The notes beneath the pieces were generated by a model, which was not told the origin of the DNA, did not search any database, and was given only the letters and a program-made list of their open reading frames with translations. Position numbers and translations under genes: made by a program. 9,533 nucleotides of DNA from Pirellulales bacterium (lineage in GTDB: Bacteria > Planctomycetota > Planctomycetia > Pirellulales > Thermoguttaceae), in contig DAOWNK010000113.1 in NCBI GenBank assembly GCA_030642635.1, forward strand, positions 1 through 9,533. The letters run 5' to 3'. The stretch's first letter is position 1, and each line of letters opens with the position of its first letter. Positions 1 to 6,551 of this stretch are shown piece after piece.

Positions 1-2
1 AC

Positions 3-1214
3 ATCCTCACCGAGCAGCACGACATTGTCGTCCGCTACCAAGGGGGGGCGAACGCCGGGCACACGGTCGTGACCGGCGATCAGACCTACAAACTCTCTCT
101 CATTCCCAGTGGGATCTTCCGGCCCCAGGTGCAGTGTGTCGTGGCCGGAGGCGTCGTGCTCAACCCGGGGAGCCTGCTCGACGAGATCGACTCCCTGACG
201 GCTCGGGGTGTCGTGGTGGCCAAAAACCTGATGATCAGCGACCGGGCCCACGTGATCCTGCCGTGGCACTTCGAGGAGGATCGGCTCCTCGATTCGTGCG
301 GCGGGGACGAGGCCATCGGCACCACGATGCGGGGGATCGGGCCCTGCTACCGCGACAAGGTCGGCCGCTCGCTGGCCGTGCGCATCGGCGACATGTATCG
401 GCCCGACTTCCGTGGGCGGATCGAACGGATCGTGCGCGCGAAGAACGAAGTATTCACGGCACTTTCGGCCGACGTCCGGTTCGACGCCCAAGAGATATTC
501 GACCAGTATCACGCCTACGCCGAGCGGTTGGCGCCGCACGTTGCCGACACGACGGCCTTCCTGCTCGACGCGGTCGAGGCCGATCGCCGCGTGTTGTTCG
601 AGGGTGCCCAGGGCGCGCTGCTGGACATCGACCACGGCACGTTCCCCTTCGTCACCAGCAGCAACAGTTCGGGCGTGGGCGCGTCGGCCGGCTCGGGAGT
701 GCCGGGGCGATACATCGACAAGGTGATCGGGATTATCAAAGCGTACAACACCCGGGTCGGCGGCGGACCGTTCCCCACCGAGCAAGACAACCAAATCGGG
801 CAGCTCATCCGCAACCGTGGGAACGAATACGGCACGGTGACCAAGCGTCCGCGCCGGTGCGGTTGGTTCGACGCCGTGGCGGCACGATACACCGCACGCT
901 TAAGCGGTGTCGACGTGCTGTCCGTTATGCTTCTGGACGTGCTCAGCACGCTGCCGGAACTGAAAATCTGCACCGTATACGAGATCGACGGCGTGCGGAC
1001 AACCGACTTCCCCAGCCATGTCGACGACCTTCGCCGTGTGGCGTCGATTTATGAAACCGTATCGGGTTGGCAAGAGGAAATCACGGAAGTTCGCCGCTTC
1101 AATGATCTTCCGACCAGTGCGAAGCAGTACATCGAACGGATCGGCCGGCTCGTCGGCCGGCCGGTGGAGATCGTCTCGGTCGGCCCGGATCGGGAGCAGA
1201 CGATGTTTTTGTAA
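3..1214 (+). CDS. purA: Adenylosuccinate synthetase, 5' end cut by window edge
   Basis: Catalyses GTP-dependent condensation of IMP with aspartate to adenylosuccinate, the first committed step to AMP, in the cytosol. The reading frame is open from the left edge, so the start codon and the N-terminal P-loop segment (about 25-30 residues, with the catalytic aspartate) lie outside. Visible family motifs in order: GGANAGHT (nt 42-65, holding the conserved histidine), RGIGPCYRDK, FEGAQGALLDIDHGTFPFVT, GSGVPGRYIDKVIGIIKAY, TRVGGGPFPTE, GNEYGTVTKRPRRCGWFDAV, and the C-terminal SVGPDREQTM. The 403 residues present plus the missing start fit the usual length of about 430. A GTG at 69 is internal, because the motif region continues upstream of it. 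The stop lies 18 bp before a large inverted repeat, which could end the transcript. Identification is secure from motif density. Confidence 0.97.
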   Translation: MLTEQHDIVVRYQGGANAGHTVVTGDQTYKLSLIPSGIFRPQVQCVVAGGVVLNPGSLLDEIDSLTARGVVVAKNLMISDRAHVILPWHFEEDRLLDSCGGDEAIGTTMRGIGPCYRDKVGRSLAVRIGDMYRPDFRGRIERIVRAKNEVFTALSADVRFDAQEIFDQYHAYAERLAPHVADTTAFLLDAVEADRRVLFEGAQGALLDIDHGTFPFVTSSNSSGVGASAGSGVPGRYIDKVIGIIKAYNTRVGGGPFPTEQDNQIGQLIRNRGNEYGTVTKRPRRCGWFDAVAARYTARLSGVDVLSVMLLDVLSTLPELKICTVYEIDGVRTTDFPSHVDDLRRVASIYETVSGWQEEITEVRRFNDLPTSAKQYIERIGRLVGRPVEIVSVGPDREQTMFL

Positions 1215-1232
1215 TTCCTGCGAACATGACCT

Positions 1233-1313
1233 CATAAAGCCGCGACCGGTGGTCGCGCCACACACGTTAATATTTCCAGCAGCATTGGCGCGACCACCGG
1301 TCGCGGCTTTATG
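1233..1313. repeat. Perfect 28-bp inverted repeat (REP-like palindrome, copy 1)
   Basis: Arms 1233-1260 and 1286-1313 are exact reverse complements over 28 bp, with a 25-nt AT-richer loop. Each arm holds an inner near-palindrome, gcgaccggtggtcgc. The arm end (aaagccgcgacc) recurs in the element at 6547-6645, so this is a dispersed family and not a lone terminator. The transcript would form a very stable hairpin. It lies 18 bp after the purA stop and 5 bp before the uppS start, so it could terminate purA transcription or mask uppS initiation. It resembles bacterial REP/BIME elements in architecture; no transposase is in the window. Confidence 0.9.
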
Positions 1314-1318
1314 ATACC

Positions 1319-2062
1319 ATGACGAATCCAACCGCCGCCCCGCTGGACGTTCCGCCGGAGAAGATGCCGCGGCATATTGCCGTGATTATGGACGGCAACG
1401 GACGCTGGGCACAGCAGCAGGGATTGCCGCGGATCGAGGGGCACCGGCGCGGTGTGGCAAGTGTCCGACGCATTATCGAAGAGTGTACCCGGCTTGGAAT
1501 CGAACAACTTACGCTATACTGCCTATCGAGCGAAAATTGGAAGCGTCCGCCAGAGGAACTCGAATTCCTTATGCACCTGCTCGAACAGTACATGATCGAG
1601 GAGCGGACAACCATCCTCGAGCAGAACATCCGCGTGGCGATGATCGGCCGCCGTGCGGGCATCTCCGACGAGGCGCTGCGGGAGATCGACAAGACCGTCG
1701 AGCTTAGCCGCAAAAACACCGGTTTGCGGCTGTGCCTGGCGATCAACTACGGCAGCCGGGCGGAACTGGCCGACGCCGCTCGAAGCATCGCCGAGGAGGT
1801 CCGCTCCGGCAAGTTGACGCCCGACGATGTGACCGAGGAAACCGTCGAGTCGCACCTGTACACGGCCGGTATGCCCGAGCCGGACCTGTTGATTCGCACC
1901 GCCGGCGAGTTGCGTGTGAGCAACTTCCTGCTCTGGCAGATCAGCTATGCGGAGATTTGGGTAACCGATTTATGTTGGCCGGAGTTCGATGAGTTGCAAC
2001 TGCACACGGCGATCTGCAGCTTCGCCGAGCGCGACCGGCGGTTCGGCGGATTGACGGGGTGA
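1319..2062 (+). CDS. uppS: Isoprenyl transferase (undecaprenyl diphosphate synthase)
   Basis: A cis-prenyltransferase that adds isopentenyl units to farnesyl diphosphate to make the polyprenyl diphosphate carrier for peptidoglycan and other envelope glycans; a cytosolic dimer acting at the membrane. The 247 residues match the family length. Motifs: HIAVIMDGNGRWA (residues 19-31, catalytic Asp25), GHRRG, LYCLSSENWKRP, and DLLIRTAGELRVSNFLLWQ (residues 189-207, with diphosphate-binding Arg193 and Arg199), then YAE with the metal-binding Glu212. The ATG at 1319 is only 5 nt after a 28-bp hairpin and has no Shine-Dalgarno sequence. An in-frame ATG at 1364 (MPRHIAVIMDG) has ggag three bases before it and would give a shorter but complete catalytic domain, so the true start is uncertain. 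The gene ends 15 bp from the convergent HEPN gene. Confidence 0.96.
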   Translation: MTNPTAAPLDVPPEKMPRHIAVIMDGNGRWAQQQGLPRIEGHRRGVASVRRIIEECTRLGIEQLTLYCLSSENWKRPPEELEFLMHLLEQYMIEERTTILEQNIRVAMIGRRAGISDEALREIDKTVELSRKNTGLRLCLAINYGSRAELADAARSIAEEVRSGKLTPDDVTEETVESHLYTAGMPEPDLLIRTAGELRVSNFLLWQISYAEIWVTDLCWPEFDELQLHTAICSFAERDRRFGGLTG

Positions 2063-2077
2063 AATGAACGCATGCAT

Positions 2078-2485
2078 TCATTTACCGCCACCAGATTCAC
2101 AAATGAGCCGTTCGACCCATGCTTTCGTCTTGCAAACACACTCCGCTGCCCATGCCGGATCAAAAGGTTTCGTCGAACCGACAGGAATATCTTCGTATCG
2201 AAACTCGGCAGCATAGGGACCAAGCCGACGAACCTCAGCAATTTCCGGCGGAACGGAAATGCCGTCGGCAGCCAACAGATCAATCAGTTCTGTCAAATCG
2301 TGCGTTTTCCTGAACGCAACACGTCGATGGCTTAGCAAAGCCTTGAGCAATTTTTCGACAGCTTGTTGTGCGTGGAAACCGACGATTTCGTCTGAAGACG
2401 ATGAGGCATCCATCAAAATCCTCATCGCCTCCGCATCTTCCTCGGCTTTGCGCCACAGCCTTTCGGCCTGTTCATCCCACTTCAT
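2078..2485 (-). CDS. HEPN domain protein, probable toxin of an MNT/HEPN pair
   Basis: A 135-residue helical protein of the small HEPN family (PF05168-like). The family signature GFHAQQAVEKLLKALL is near residues 35-50, followed by KTHDLTELIDLL. HEPN partners of minimal nucleotidyltransferases are typically RNases held inactive by AMPylation. The start is placed at MKWDEQAERLW because the domain begins there; an AAGG lies 11 nt upstream. Two earlier in-frame ATGs would overlap the MNT gene much more. With this start it overlaps the upstream MNT gene by 14 bp, in a different frame, implying co-translation. After FRYED there is no histidine within 4-6 residues; an R-x6-H can be drawn across RVAFRKTH, but that is not clearly the catalytic motif. 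Local GC is lower than in the flanking housekeeping genes, which suggests acquisition. Family call is firm; toxin role is inferred. Confidence 0.85.
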   Translation of the reverse strand: MKWDEQAERLWRKAEEDAEAMRILMDASSSSDEIVGFHAQQAVEKLLKALLSHRRVAFRKTHDLTELIDLLAADGISVPPEIAEVRRLGPYAAEFRYEDIPVGSTKPFDPAWAAECVCKTKAWVERLICESGGGK

Positions 2486-2792
2486 TGAAAACACGACCTT
2501 CTTTCCATGCCTCGTAGAGAACATTGTTAGGCGTCTCACGCCAGTCTTCGAAAACCCTTCGGCTTGTTACCAACACGTCTGCAGGCACACACATCGGCCG
2601 CAATACGTCACGAAGCCGAACCATCTCGTCGTGTTTGGATGTCACCTCCGGCTCAATTACCAGAAAATCGAGGTCACTATCAGGACCAGCATCGCCACGT
2701 GCATGCGAACCGAAAAGGATAACCTCAGATCCAACTGGGGCAGCATTTAACAGCAGACCGGCCGCATGTGTAATGGTAGTTTGGTCGATCAT
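2472..2792 (-). CDS. Minimal nucleotidyltransferase (MNT), probable antitoxin
   Basis: A 106-residue protein of the DNA polymerase beta-like minimal nucleotidyltransferase superfamily. The core motif GSHARGDAGPDSDLDFLV (residues 27-44) gives the GS-x10-DxD signature that binds nucleotide and metal, and a third acidic strand follows at PADVLV. In characterised MNT/HEPN pairs the MNT transfers AMP to a tyrosine of the HEPN toxin and neutralises it. It is the first gene of the pair and overlaps the HEPN start by 14 bp. The ATG at 2792 has AAAGG 10 nt upstream. The cassette sits convergent to uppS and divergent from murC, as if inserted into an envelope gene block. Other small MNT proteins act in DNA repair or drug modification, but the HEPN partner makes the toxin-antitoxin reading most likely. 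Confidence 0.88.
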   Translation of the reverse strand: MIDQTTITHAAGLLLNAAPVGSEVILFGSHARGDAGPDSDLDFLVIEPEVTSKHDEMVRLRDVLRPMCVPADVLVTSRRVFEDWRETPNNVLYEAWKEGRVFNEVG

Positions 2793-2817
2793 GAAGGTTA
2801 TGCCTTTCGCAACATGG

Positions 2818-2946
2818 TCAAACAGACGCTAATTCCTTAACGCACAAACTAAGTATAAGCTCGGCGAACGCCATTGGCAAGTTGCCTACAGCTTCCGGCA
2901 AACCACCATTTACGGCTATCCATTGACCTGATTCGGCTTCTAGCAT
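2818..2946 (-). CDS. Possible 42-residue small ORF upstream of the MNT gene
   Basis: An open frame on the same strand as the MNT/HEPN pair, ending 25 bp before the MNT start. The chosen ATG (MLEAESGQWIAVNGG...) has AGGGA four nt upstream; the frame extends without stop to an ATG at 3006, but that would run into murC. The C-terminal half (LPMAFAELILSLCVKE) reads as a plausible amphipathic helix. I do not recognise the family. It could be a leader gene of the cassette, a remnant of a longer protein, or chance. It covers the whole gap between the MNT gene and murC, where I see no other gene. Confidence 0.3.
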   Translation of the reverse strand: MLEAESGQWIAVNGGLPEAVGNLPMAFAELILSLCVKELASV

Positions 2947-2981
2947 ATGATCCCTGTGATGAAAATGGAGTTTTCTACCGC

Positions 2982-4436
2982 ATGACTGAAATCGTATCAC
3001 GCTCACAGTCTACGACATCATGTAAGGCGAGTTGCCTTGAGTCGCGCCGGGCACACCTTGTCGGTATCGCCGGGGCGGGGATGCGGGCACTGGCGGAGGT
3101 GCTGCTGGGAAACGGCCGGGAACTGAGCGGCTCGGATCGGGCAATCGACCGTACCTTGCAACAGGCACTACCCGGCGTGCAACTCTACGATGGCCACCGT
3201 GCCGAACACCTGCCGAGTAAAACCGAACTGGTCGTCTACAGCGACGCCGTCCCCGCCGATAACTCCGAACTCCAACGGGCCGCAGAACTCGGCATCCCCA
3301 CGCACAGCTACTTCGAGACGCTCGGCCGGCTCAGTGCGGAAAAATATACATTGGCGGTCGCCGGCACCCACGGCAAATCGACCACCACCGCCATGGCCGC
3401 CGCGATTCTTGTCGAGGCCGGCCGCGACCCGACCGTCTTGTGCGGAGCAGTGCCGTTGGGTCGAACCTCCGGCGGTCGGGCGGGTGGAAGTAATTTGATG
3501 CTGGTCGAGGCCTGCGAATATCGGGCGAATTTTTTGCACCTGCATCCACAACTTGCGGTAATCACGGGCATCGAACCGGACCATTTTGATTATTACAACT
3601 CGCCCGGTCAACTTCAGACCGCGTTCGGCCGATTCGCCGGGTCCATACCGCCCGACGGTTTGTTGCTGGCCGGATACGATTGCCCGGTCACACGCCGGAT
3701 TGCCGACGGCCTGCCATGCCGTGTAAAAACCTTCGGCATCGACCCCGGCGCCGATTGGTCTGCCGTCGGGTTGTCTGCACGGCTAGGACGATACACATTC
3801 GAGATATACCGTCACGGAGTACACGTGTGCGATATAAATTTGCGTGTACCCGGCCGGCACAACGTACTAAACGCCCTGGCCGCCGCCTTGACATACGAAA
3901 ATTGCAAAGACAAAAACAACCACACTGAGTGCCACGGCCGTTTGTGGCACGACCATTTGTGGCACGGCCGTGAAATCTCCCGTGCACTGAACAACTTTCC
4001 CGGCCTGCGCCGGCGATTGGAACTCCGCGGCACCTATGGCGGAGTCGCGGTGATCGACGACTACGCCCATCACCCGACCGAGGTCGCCGCCGCACTCCAA
4101 GCCGTTCGTCGGATGTTTCCCGGCCGCCGGCTGTGGTGTGTATTTCAACCGCACCAGGCCTCACGAACCGAGCGATTACTGGACGAGCTGGCCGGAAGTC
4201 TTCAAAATGCCGAAAAGGTGTTGGTAGCAGAGATTTTCCGTGCCAGGGAAGGGACACCAAAACGTGGTGAAGTCACCGCCGCCGACCTTGCCCGAGCGGT
4301 CCGCCGTGGTGGCACTGTGGTCCCAAACGTCCACGACACCGAAAAAATTGTCAAACTGCTACAAAACTCCTTGGCGCCAGGCGACATACTGGTCACCATG
4401 GGCGCCGGCGATATAGAAAATATCCGTTTGCGGTAA
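2982..4436 (+). CDS. murC: UDP-N-acetylmuramate--L-alanine ligase
   Basis: ATP-dependent cytosolic ligase that adds L-Ala to UDP-MurNAc, the first residue of the peptidoglycan stem peptide. 484 residues. N-terminal Rossmann domain with HLVGIAGAGMRALAEVL; P-loop GTHGKSTTT at 128-136 (Lys132); EACEYRANFLHLHP; ITGIEPDHFDYY; GRHNVLNALAA; then FPGLRRRLELRG and the C-terminal domain with DDYAHHPTE at 359-367 and LVTMGAGDI. The combination of FLHLHP and HHPTE separates MurC from MurD/E/F. The start at 2982 is preferred over the in-frame ATG at 2874, because the extra 36 residues look unlike a domain and a GGAG lies 11 nt before 2982. Between GRHN and FPG there is an extra stretch of about 17 residues, partly encoded by a 15-bp-period repeat (3929-3972). 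murB follows after a 268-bp repeat-rich gap. Confidence 0.96.
   Translation: MTEIVSRSQSTTSCKASCLESRRAHLVGIAGAGMRALAEVLLGNGRELSGSDRAIDRTLQQALPGVQLYDGHRAEHLPSKTELVVYSDAVPADNSELQRAAELGIPTHSYFETLGRLSAEKYTLAVAGTHGKSTTTAMAAAILVEAGRDPTVLCGAVPLGRTSGGRAGGSNLMLVEACEYRANFLHLHPQLAVITGIEPDHFDYYNSPGQLQTAFGRFAGSIPPDGLLLAGYDCPVTRRIADGLPCRVKTFGIDPGADWSAVGLSARLGRYTFEIYRHGVHVCDINLRVPGRHNVLNALAAALTYENCKDKNNHTECHGRLWHDHLWHGREISRALNNFPGLRRRLELRGTYGGVAVIDDYAHHPTEVAAALQAVRRMFPGRRLWCVFQPHQASRTERLLDELAGSLQNAEKVLVAEIFRAREGTPKRGEVTAADLARAVRRGGTVVPNVHDTEKIVKLLQNSLAPGDILVTMGAGDIENIRLR
3929..3972. repeat. 15-bp-period palindromic repeat inside murC
   Basis: Two adjacent 15-bp units, tttgtggcacgacca (3941-3955) and tttgtggcacggccg (3956-3970), are preceded by an inverted piece: gtgccac (3929-3935) pairs with gtggcac at 3944-3950 or 3959-3965. 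The palindrome cacggccgtg ends the block. Its translation gives the near-duplicated LWHDH/LWHGR within murC residues 316-331. The 15-bp direct duplication resembles the one in the element at 6547-6645. It looks like an intergenic-type repeat captured in frame. Confidence 0.75.
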
Positions 4437-4460
4437 ATGTGTAATATGACTCATCCGAAA

Positions 4461-4600
4461 AAATCTGTCACATCTTAAACTTGGCGGCAAGCTTTCAGCT
4501 ATCAGCTTTCAGCCTCTGGAAACAGCGTTTTCTGCGGGGTTTCGAGTCGATAGCTGACTGCTGATAGCTGACCGCTCACTACAGCCCAAGTGACAGATTT
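4461..4600. repeat. Nested fold-back element between murC and murB
   Basis: Outer arms aaatctgtcac (4461-4471) and gtgacagattt (4590-4600) are perfect inverted repeats. Inside, tcagctatcagc (4495-4506) pairs with the tandem gctgatagctga copies near 4553-4573. The inner heptamer motif (tcagcta) recurs just after murB at 5592-5612, so it is dispersed. The RNA would fold into a long hairpin and may attenuate or end murC transcription. No coding potential is apparent. Confidence 0.75.
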
Positions 4601-4628
4601 ATTGCGACGGGCCATACCAGCCCCTAGC

Positions 4629-4649
4629 CCCCAGCCACTGTTTCTGGGG
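4629..4649 (+). other. Short hairpin upstream of murB
   Basis: ccccag (4629-4634) pairs with ctgggg (4644-4649) around a 9-nt loop, 55 bp before the murB start. No U-run follows, so an intrinsic terminator is unlikely. The AT-rich stretch after it (4650-4700) could hold a murB promoter, but I cannot pick -35 and -10 boxes with confidence. Confidence 0.35.
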
Positions 4650-4704
4650 TATATCCAATATGTTAGCATTTACATTCTGACTTACATAAGGATTTTTAAC
4701 TACC

Positions 4705-5583
4705 ATGAGTTTTCCGACCGGTTTTGAAAAAATTGTGCGGCGCGACGAGCCGCTGGCGATGCACACCTGGTTCCAACTTGGCGGTCCGGCGGAGTATTTC
4801 GCCGAACCGGACGACCCCGATCAACTGATCGACCTGATTCGACGCTGCCACGAGGAAGGCATCGCGGTGCGGCTGCTCGGCGGCGGGTCGAACATACTCG
4901 TCCGCGACGAGGGCGTCTCGGGCGTGGTCGTCCGTCTGGTTGCACCAGCCTTCGCCAAAATCGACGTTAAGGACCGCTCGATTACCGCCGGCGCCGGCGC
5001 CGCCATGGGACACGTTGTCACTACGGCAGTCCACCGTGGGCTGGCCGGCCTGGAGGCGCTGGTCGGCATCCCGGGCACCATCGGCGGCGCGCTGTTCGGC
5101 AACACCGGCGTTCCCGGCAGCGACATCGGGCAATGGACCACACAGGCAACGGTCGTCTCGCAAACCGGCGAAGTTTACTGCCGTGGGCGCGACGAACTCG
5201 ACTTTGCATACCGACGGAGCAACCTCGACGAACTGGTTATACTCGAGGCCGATTTTCAGCTTGAACAGGACGATCCGACGGAGTTGGCCAAACGTATGCA
5301 GAAACATTGGATCGCAAAAAAAGCCGCACAACCGATGGGACACCAGTGTGCCGGCTGTGTGTTCCGCAATCCTCGCGGCGCCGGCGCCGGCGAGTTGATA
5401 GAAGAGGCCGGACTGAAAGGAACCAGAATCGGAGGGGCCGTGGTAAGCGACCGGCACGCCAACTTCATCGTCGCCGAACCGGAATGCACCAGCCAAGACG
5501 TCCTGCGGCTTATCGATCTGGTTCGCGGACAGGTCCACGATCGGCTCGGCGTTGAGTTGGAACGAGAGCTTGAGATTTGGTAG
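4705..5583 (+). CDS. murB: UDP-N-acetylenolpyruvoylglucosamine reductase
   Basis: FAD enzyme that reduces UDP-GlcNAc-enolpyruvate to UDP-MurNAc with NADPH, the step before MurC. 292 residues, typical of the shorter type II MurB. Motifs: TWFQLGGPAEYF at the N-terminus, FAD-binding RLLGGGSNILV (residues 56-66), GIPGTIGGALFGNTG (from 121), FAYRRS, then CAGCVFRNPRGAGAGELIEEAGLKG with GGAVVSDRHANFIV. Cys218 in AGCVFRNP stands where many MurBs have the proton-donating serine; I believe cysteine is a tolerated variant there. Glutamates at 286-290 near the C-terminus include the second catalytic acid. The ATG at 4705 has AAGGA about 12 nt upstream. Same strand and pathway as murC, but separated by 268 bp of repeats, so it may have its own promoter. 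Confidence 0.97.
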   Translation: MSFPTGFEKIVRRDEPLAMHTWFQLGGPAEYFAEPDDPDQLIDLIRRCHEEGIAVRLLGGGSNILVRDEGVSGVVVRLVAPAFAKIDVKDRSITAGAGAAMGHVVTTAVHRGLAGLEALVGIPGTIGGALFGNTGVPGSDIGQWTTQATVVSQTGEVYCRGRDELDFAYRRSNLDELVILEADFQLEQDDPTELAKRMQKHWIAKKAAQPMGHQCAGCVFRNPRGAGAGELIEEAGLKGTRIGGAVVSDRHANFIVAEPECTSQDVLRLIDLVRGQVHDRLGVELERELEIW

Positions 5584-5584
5584 G

Positions 5585-5616
5585 CAAGCTGTCAGCTATC
5601 AGCTATCAGCTATCAG
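5585..5616 (+). repeat. Heptamer tandem repeat after murB
   Basis: Three exact copies of tcagcta at 5592-5612, followed by a partial copy, begin a few bases after the murB stop. The flanking ggcaagct just before also precedes the related copy at 4486-4493 in the murC-murB gap, so both come from one repeat family. Otherwise the 104-bp gap before ftsQ holds nothing I can name. Confidence 0.75.
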
Positions 5617-5687
5617 TGATCAGATTGCTTCACGCGCCGTGCAAGCACGGCGGCTAAACGGGAACATGCAGCAACAAAAATCTCCCC

Positions 5688-6551
5688 ATGGGCACAGCTA
5701 AAAAGAAACGGAAGCATTCCTTCCTTGCCAGGTTGGAAAAACTCCTGGCGATCATACTCGGCCCGGGCCGGCCGATGTTGATCGTCGGCGTGGTGGCCGC
5801 CGTGCTGCTTGCCGGCGGGTACGCGGTATGGCAGAAGGTTCGCCCCAACGTGCTCTCGTCCGACAGTTACATCCTCACGCCGCAAGATGTTCAGATCACA
5901 CCCACGCCCGACTGGATTCATACCGACATTCGCACCGAAGTATTCCGCAGCGCATCGCTGGCCGGTCCGTTGTCGATCATGGATGACAATCTGACCGAGC
6001 GCGTGGCCGACGCGTTCTCAATGCACCCGTGGATTGCCAAGGTGTCTCAGGTAACGAAGCGCCATCCGGCCCGGGTGTGCGTCGAGGTAATCTATCGCCG
6101 GCCGGTCTGCATGGTCGAGGTTCCCGGCGGTCTGTTCCCGGTCGACGCCGGAGGTGTGCTGCTGCCGGTCGATGACTTCTCGCCGATTGAGGCGAGCCGT
6201 TACCCATGCCTGGTCGGCATCGACACCGCCCCGGTCGGCATAACCGGCGAGAGTTGGGGCGACACTCGAGTGGTCGGCGGCGCGGAGATCGCCGCCGCTT
6301 TGAGCAACGTTTGGAACGAACTGAAGCTATCGCAGATCATTCCGTCGCAGACCGGCATTGGGCGGGAGTTCAGCTACACGCTGCTGACCCGCGGAGGGAC
6401 GCGTATCCACTGGGGCCTGCCGCCCGGTGCGAATGCCCCAGGCGAATTGTCGGCCGTCGAGAAGGTTGCCCGGCTACAGAAGCACCTCGAACGGCATGGG
6501 ACTTTAGAGGTCCGTGACGCCCCGCAGGAGTTGGATGTCCGCTCCATGTAA
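5688..6551 (+). CDS. ftsQ: FtsQ/DivIB-like cell division protein
   Basis: A probable bitopic divisome protein of 287 residues. A basic cytoplasmic tail (KKKRKH) is followed by one membrane segment at about residues 29-49 (MLIVGVVAAVLLAGGYAVW), then an external part. Residues about 100-145 carry the POTRA-like FtsQ signature: HPWIAKVSQVTKRHPARVCVEVIYRRPVCMVEV, ending in a strand, then GLFPVDAGGVLLPV and LVGID, which match the FtsQ beta domain layout. Sequence is divergent, but position after murC-murB is where ftsQ sits in the dcw cluster. The ATG at 5688 is the only in-frame option, since TAA at 5655 closes the frame; no clear Shine-Dalgarno is present. The stop TAA (6549-6551) lies inside the palindrome at 6547-6645, so the last codons border a repeat. 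ddl, ftsA and ftsZ are absent nearby. Confidence 0.82.
   Translation: MGTAKKKRKHSFLARLEKLLAIILGPGRPMLIVGVVAAVLLAGGYAVWQKVRPNVLSSDSYILTPQDVQITPTPDWIHTDIRTEVFRSASLAGPLSIMDDNLTERVADAFSMHPWIAKVSQVTKRHPARVCVEVIYRRPVCMVEVPGGLFPVDAGGVLLPVDDFSPIEASRYPCLVGIDTAPVGITGESWGDTRVVGGAEIAAALSNVWNELKLSQIIPSQTGIGREFSYTLLTRGGTRIHWGLPPGANAPGELSAVEKVARLQKHLERHGTLEVRDAPQELDVRSM

Noticed and set aside
2874..2981. Longer murC start at 2874
   Set aside because: The 36 extra residues lie in the lower-GC cassette flank and do not resemble MurC; the ATG at 2982 has a GGAG and begins shortly before the Rossmann domain.
4461..4600. Simple intrinsic terminator for murC
   Set aside because: The fold is too long and nested and lacks a U-run; a repeat element explains it better, though it may still reduce read-through.
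4696..5538. Antisense 280-codon frame over murB
   Set aside because: Shadow of murB codon bias; no recognisable motif.
5666..5701. 11-codon ORF overlapping the ftsQ start
   Set aside because: Too short, with no supporting signal beyond a weak GGGA.
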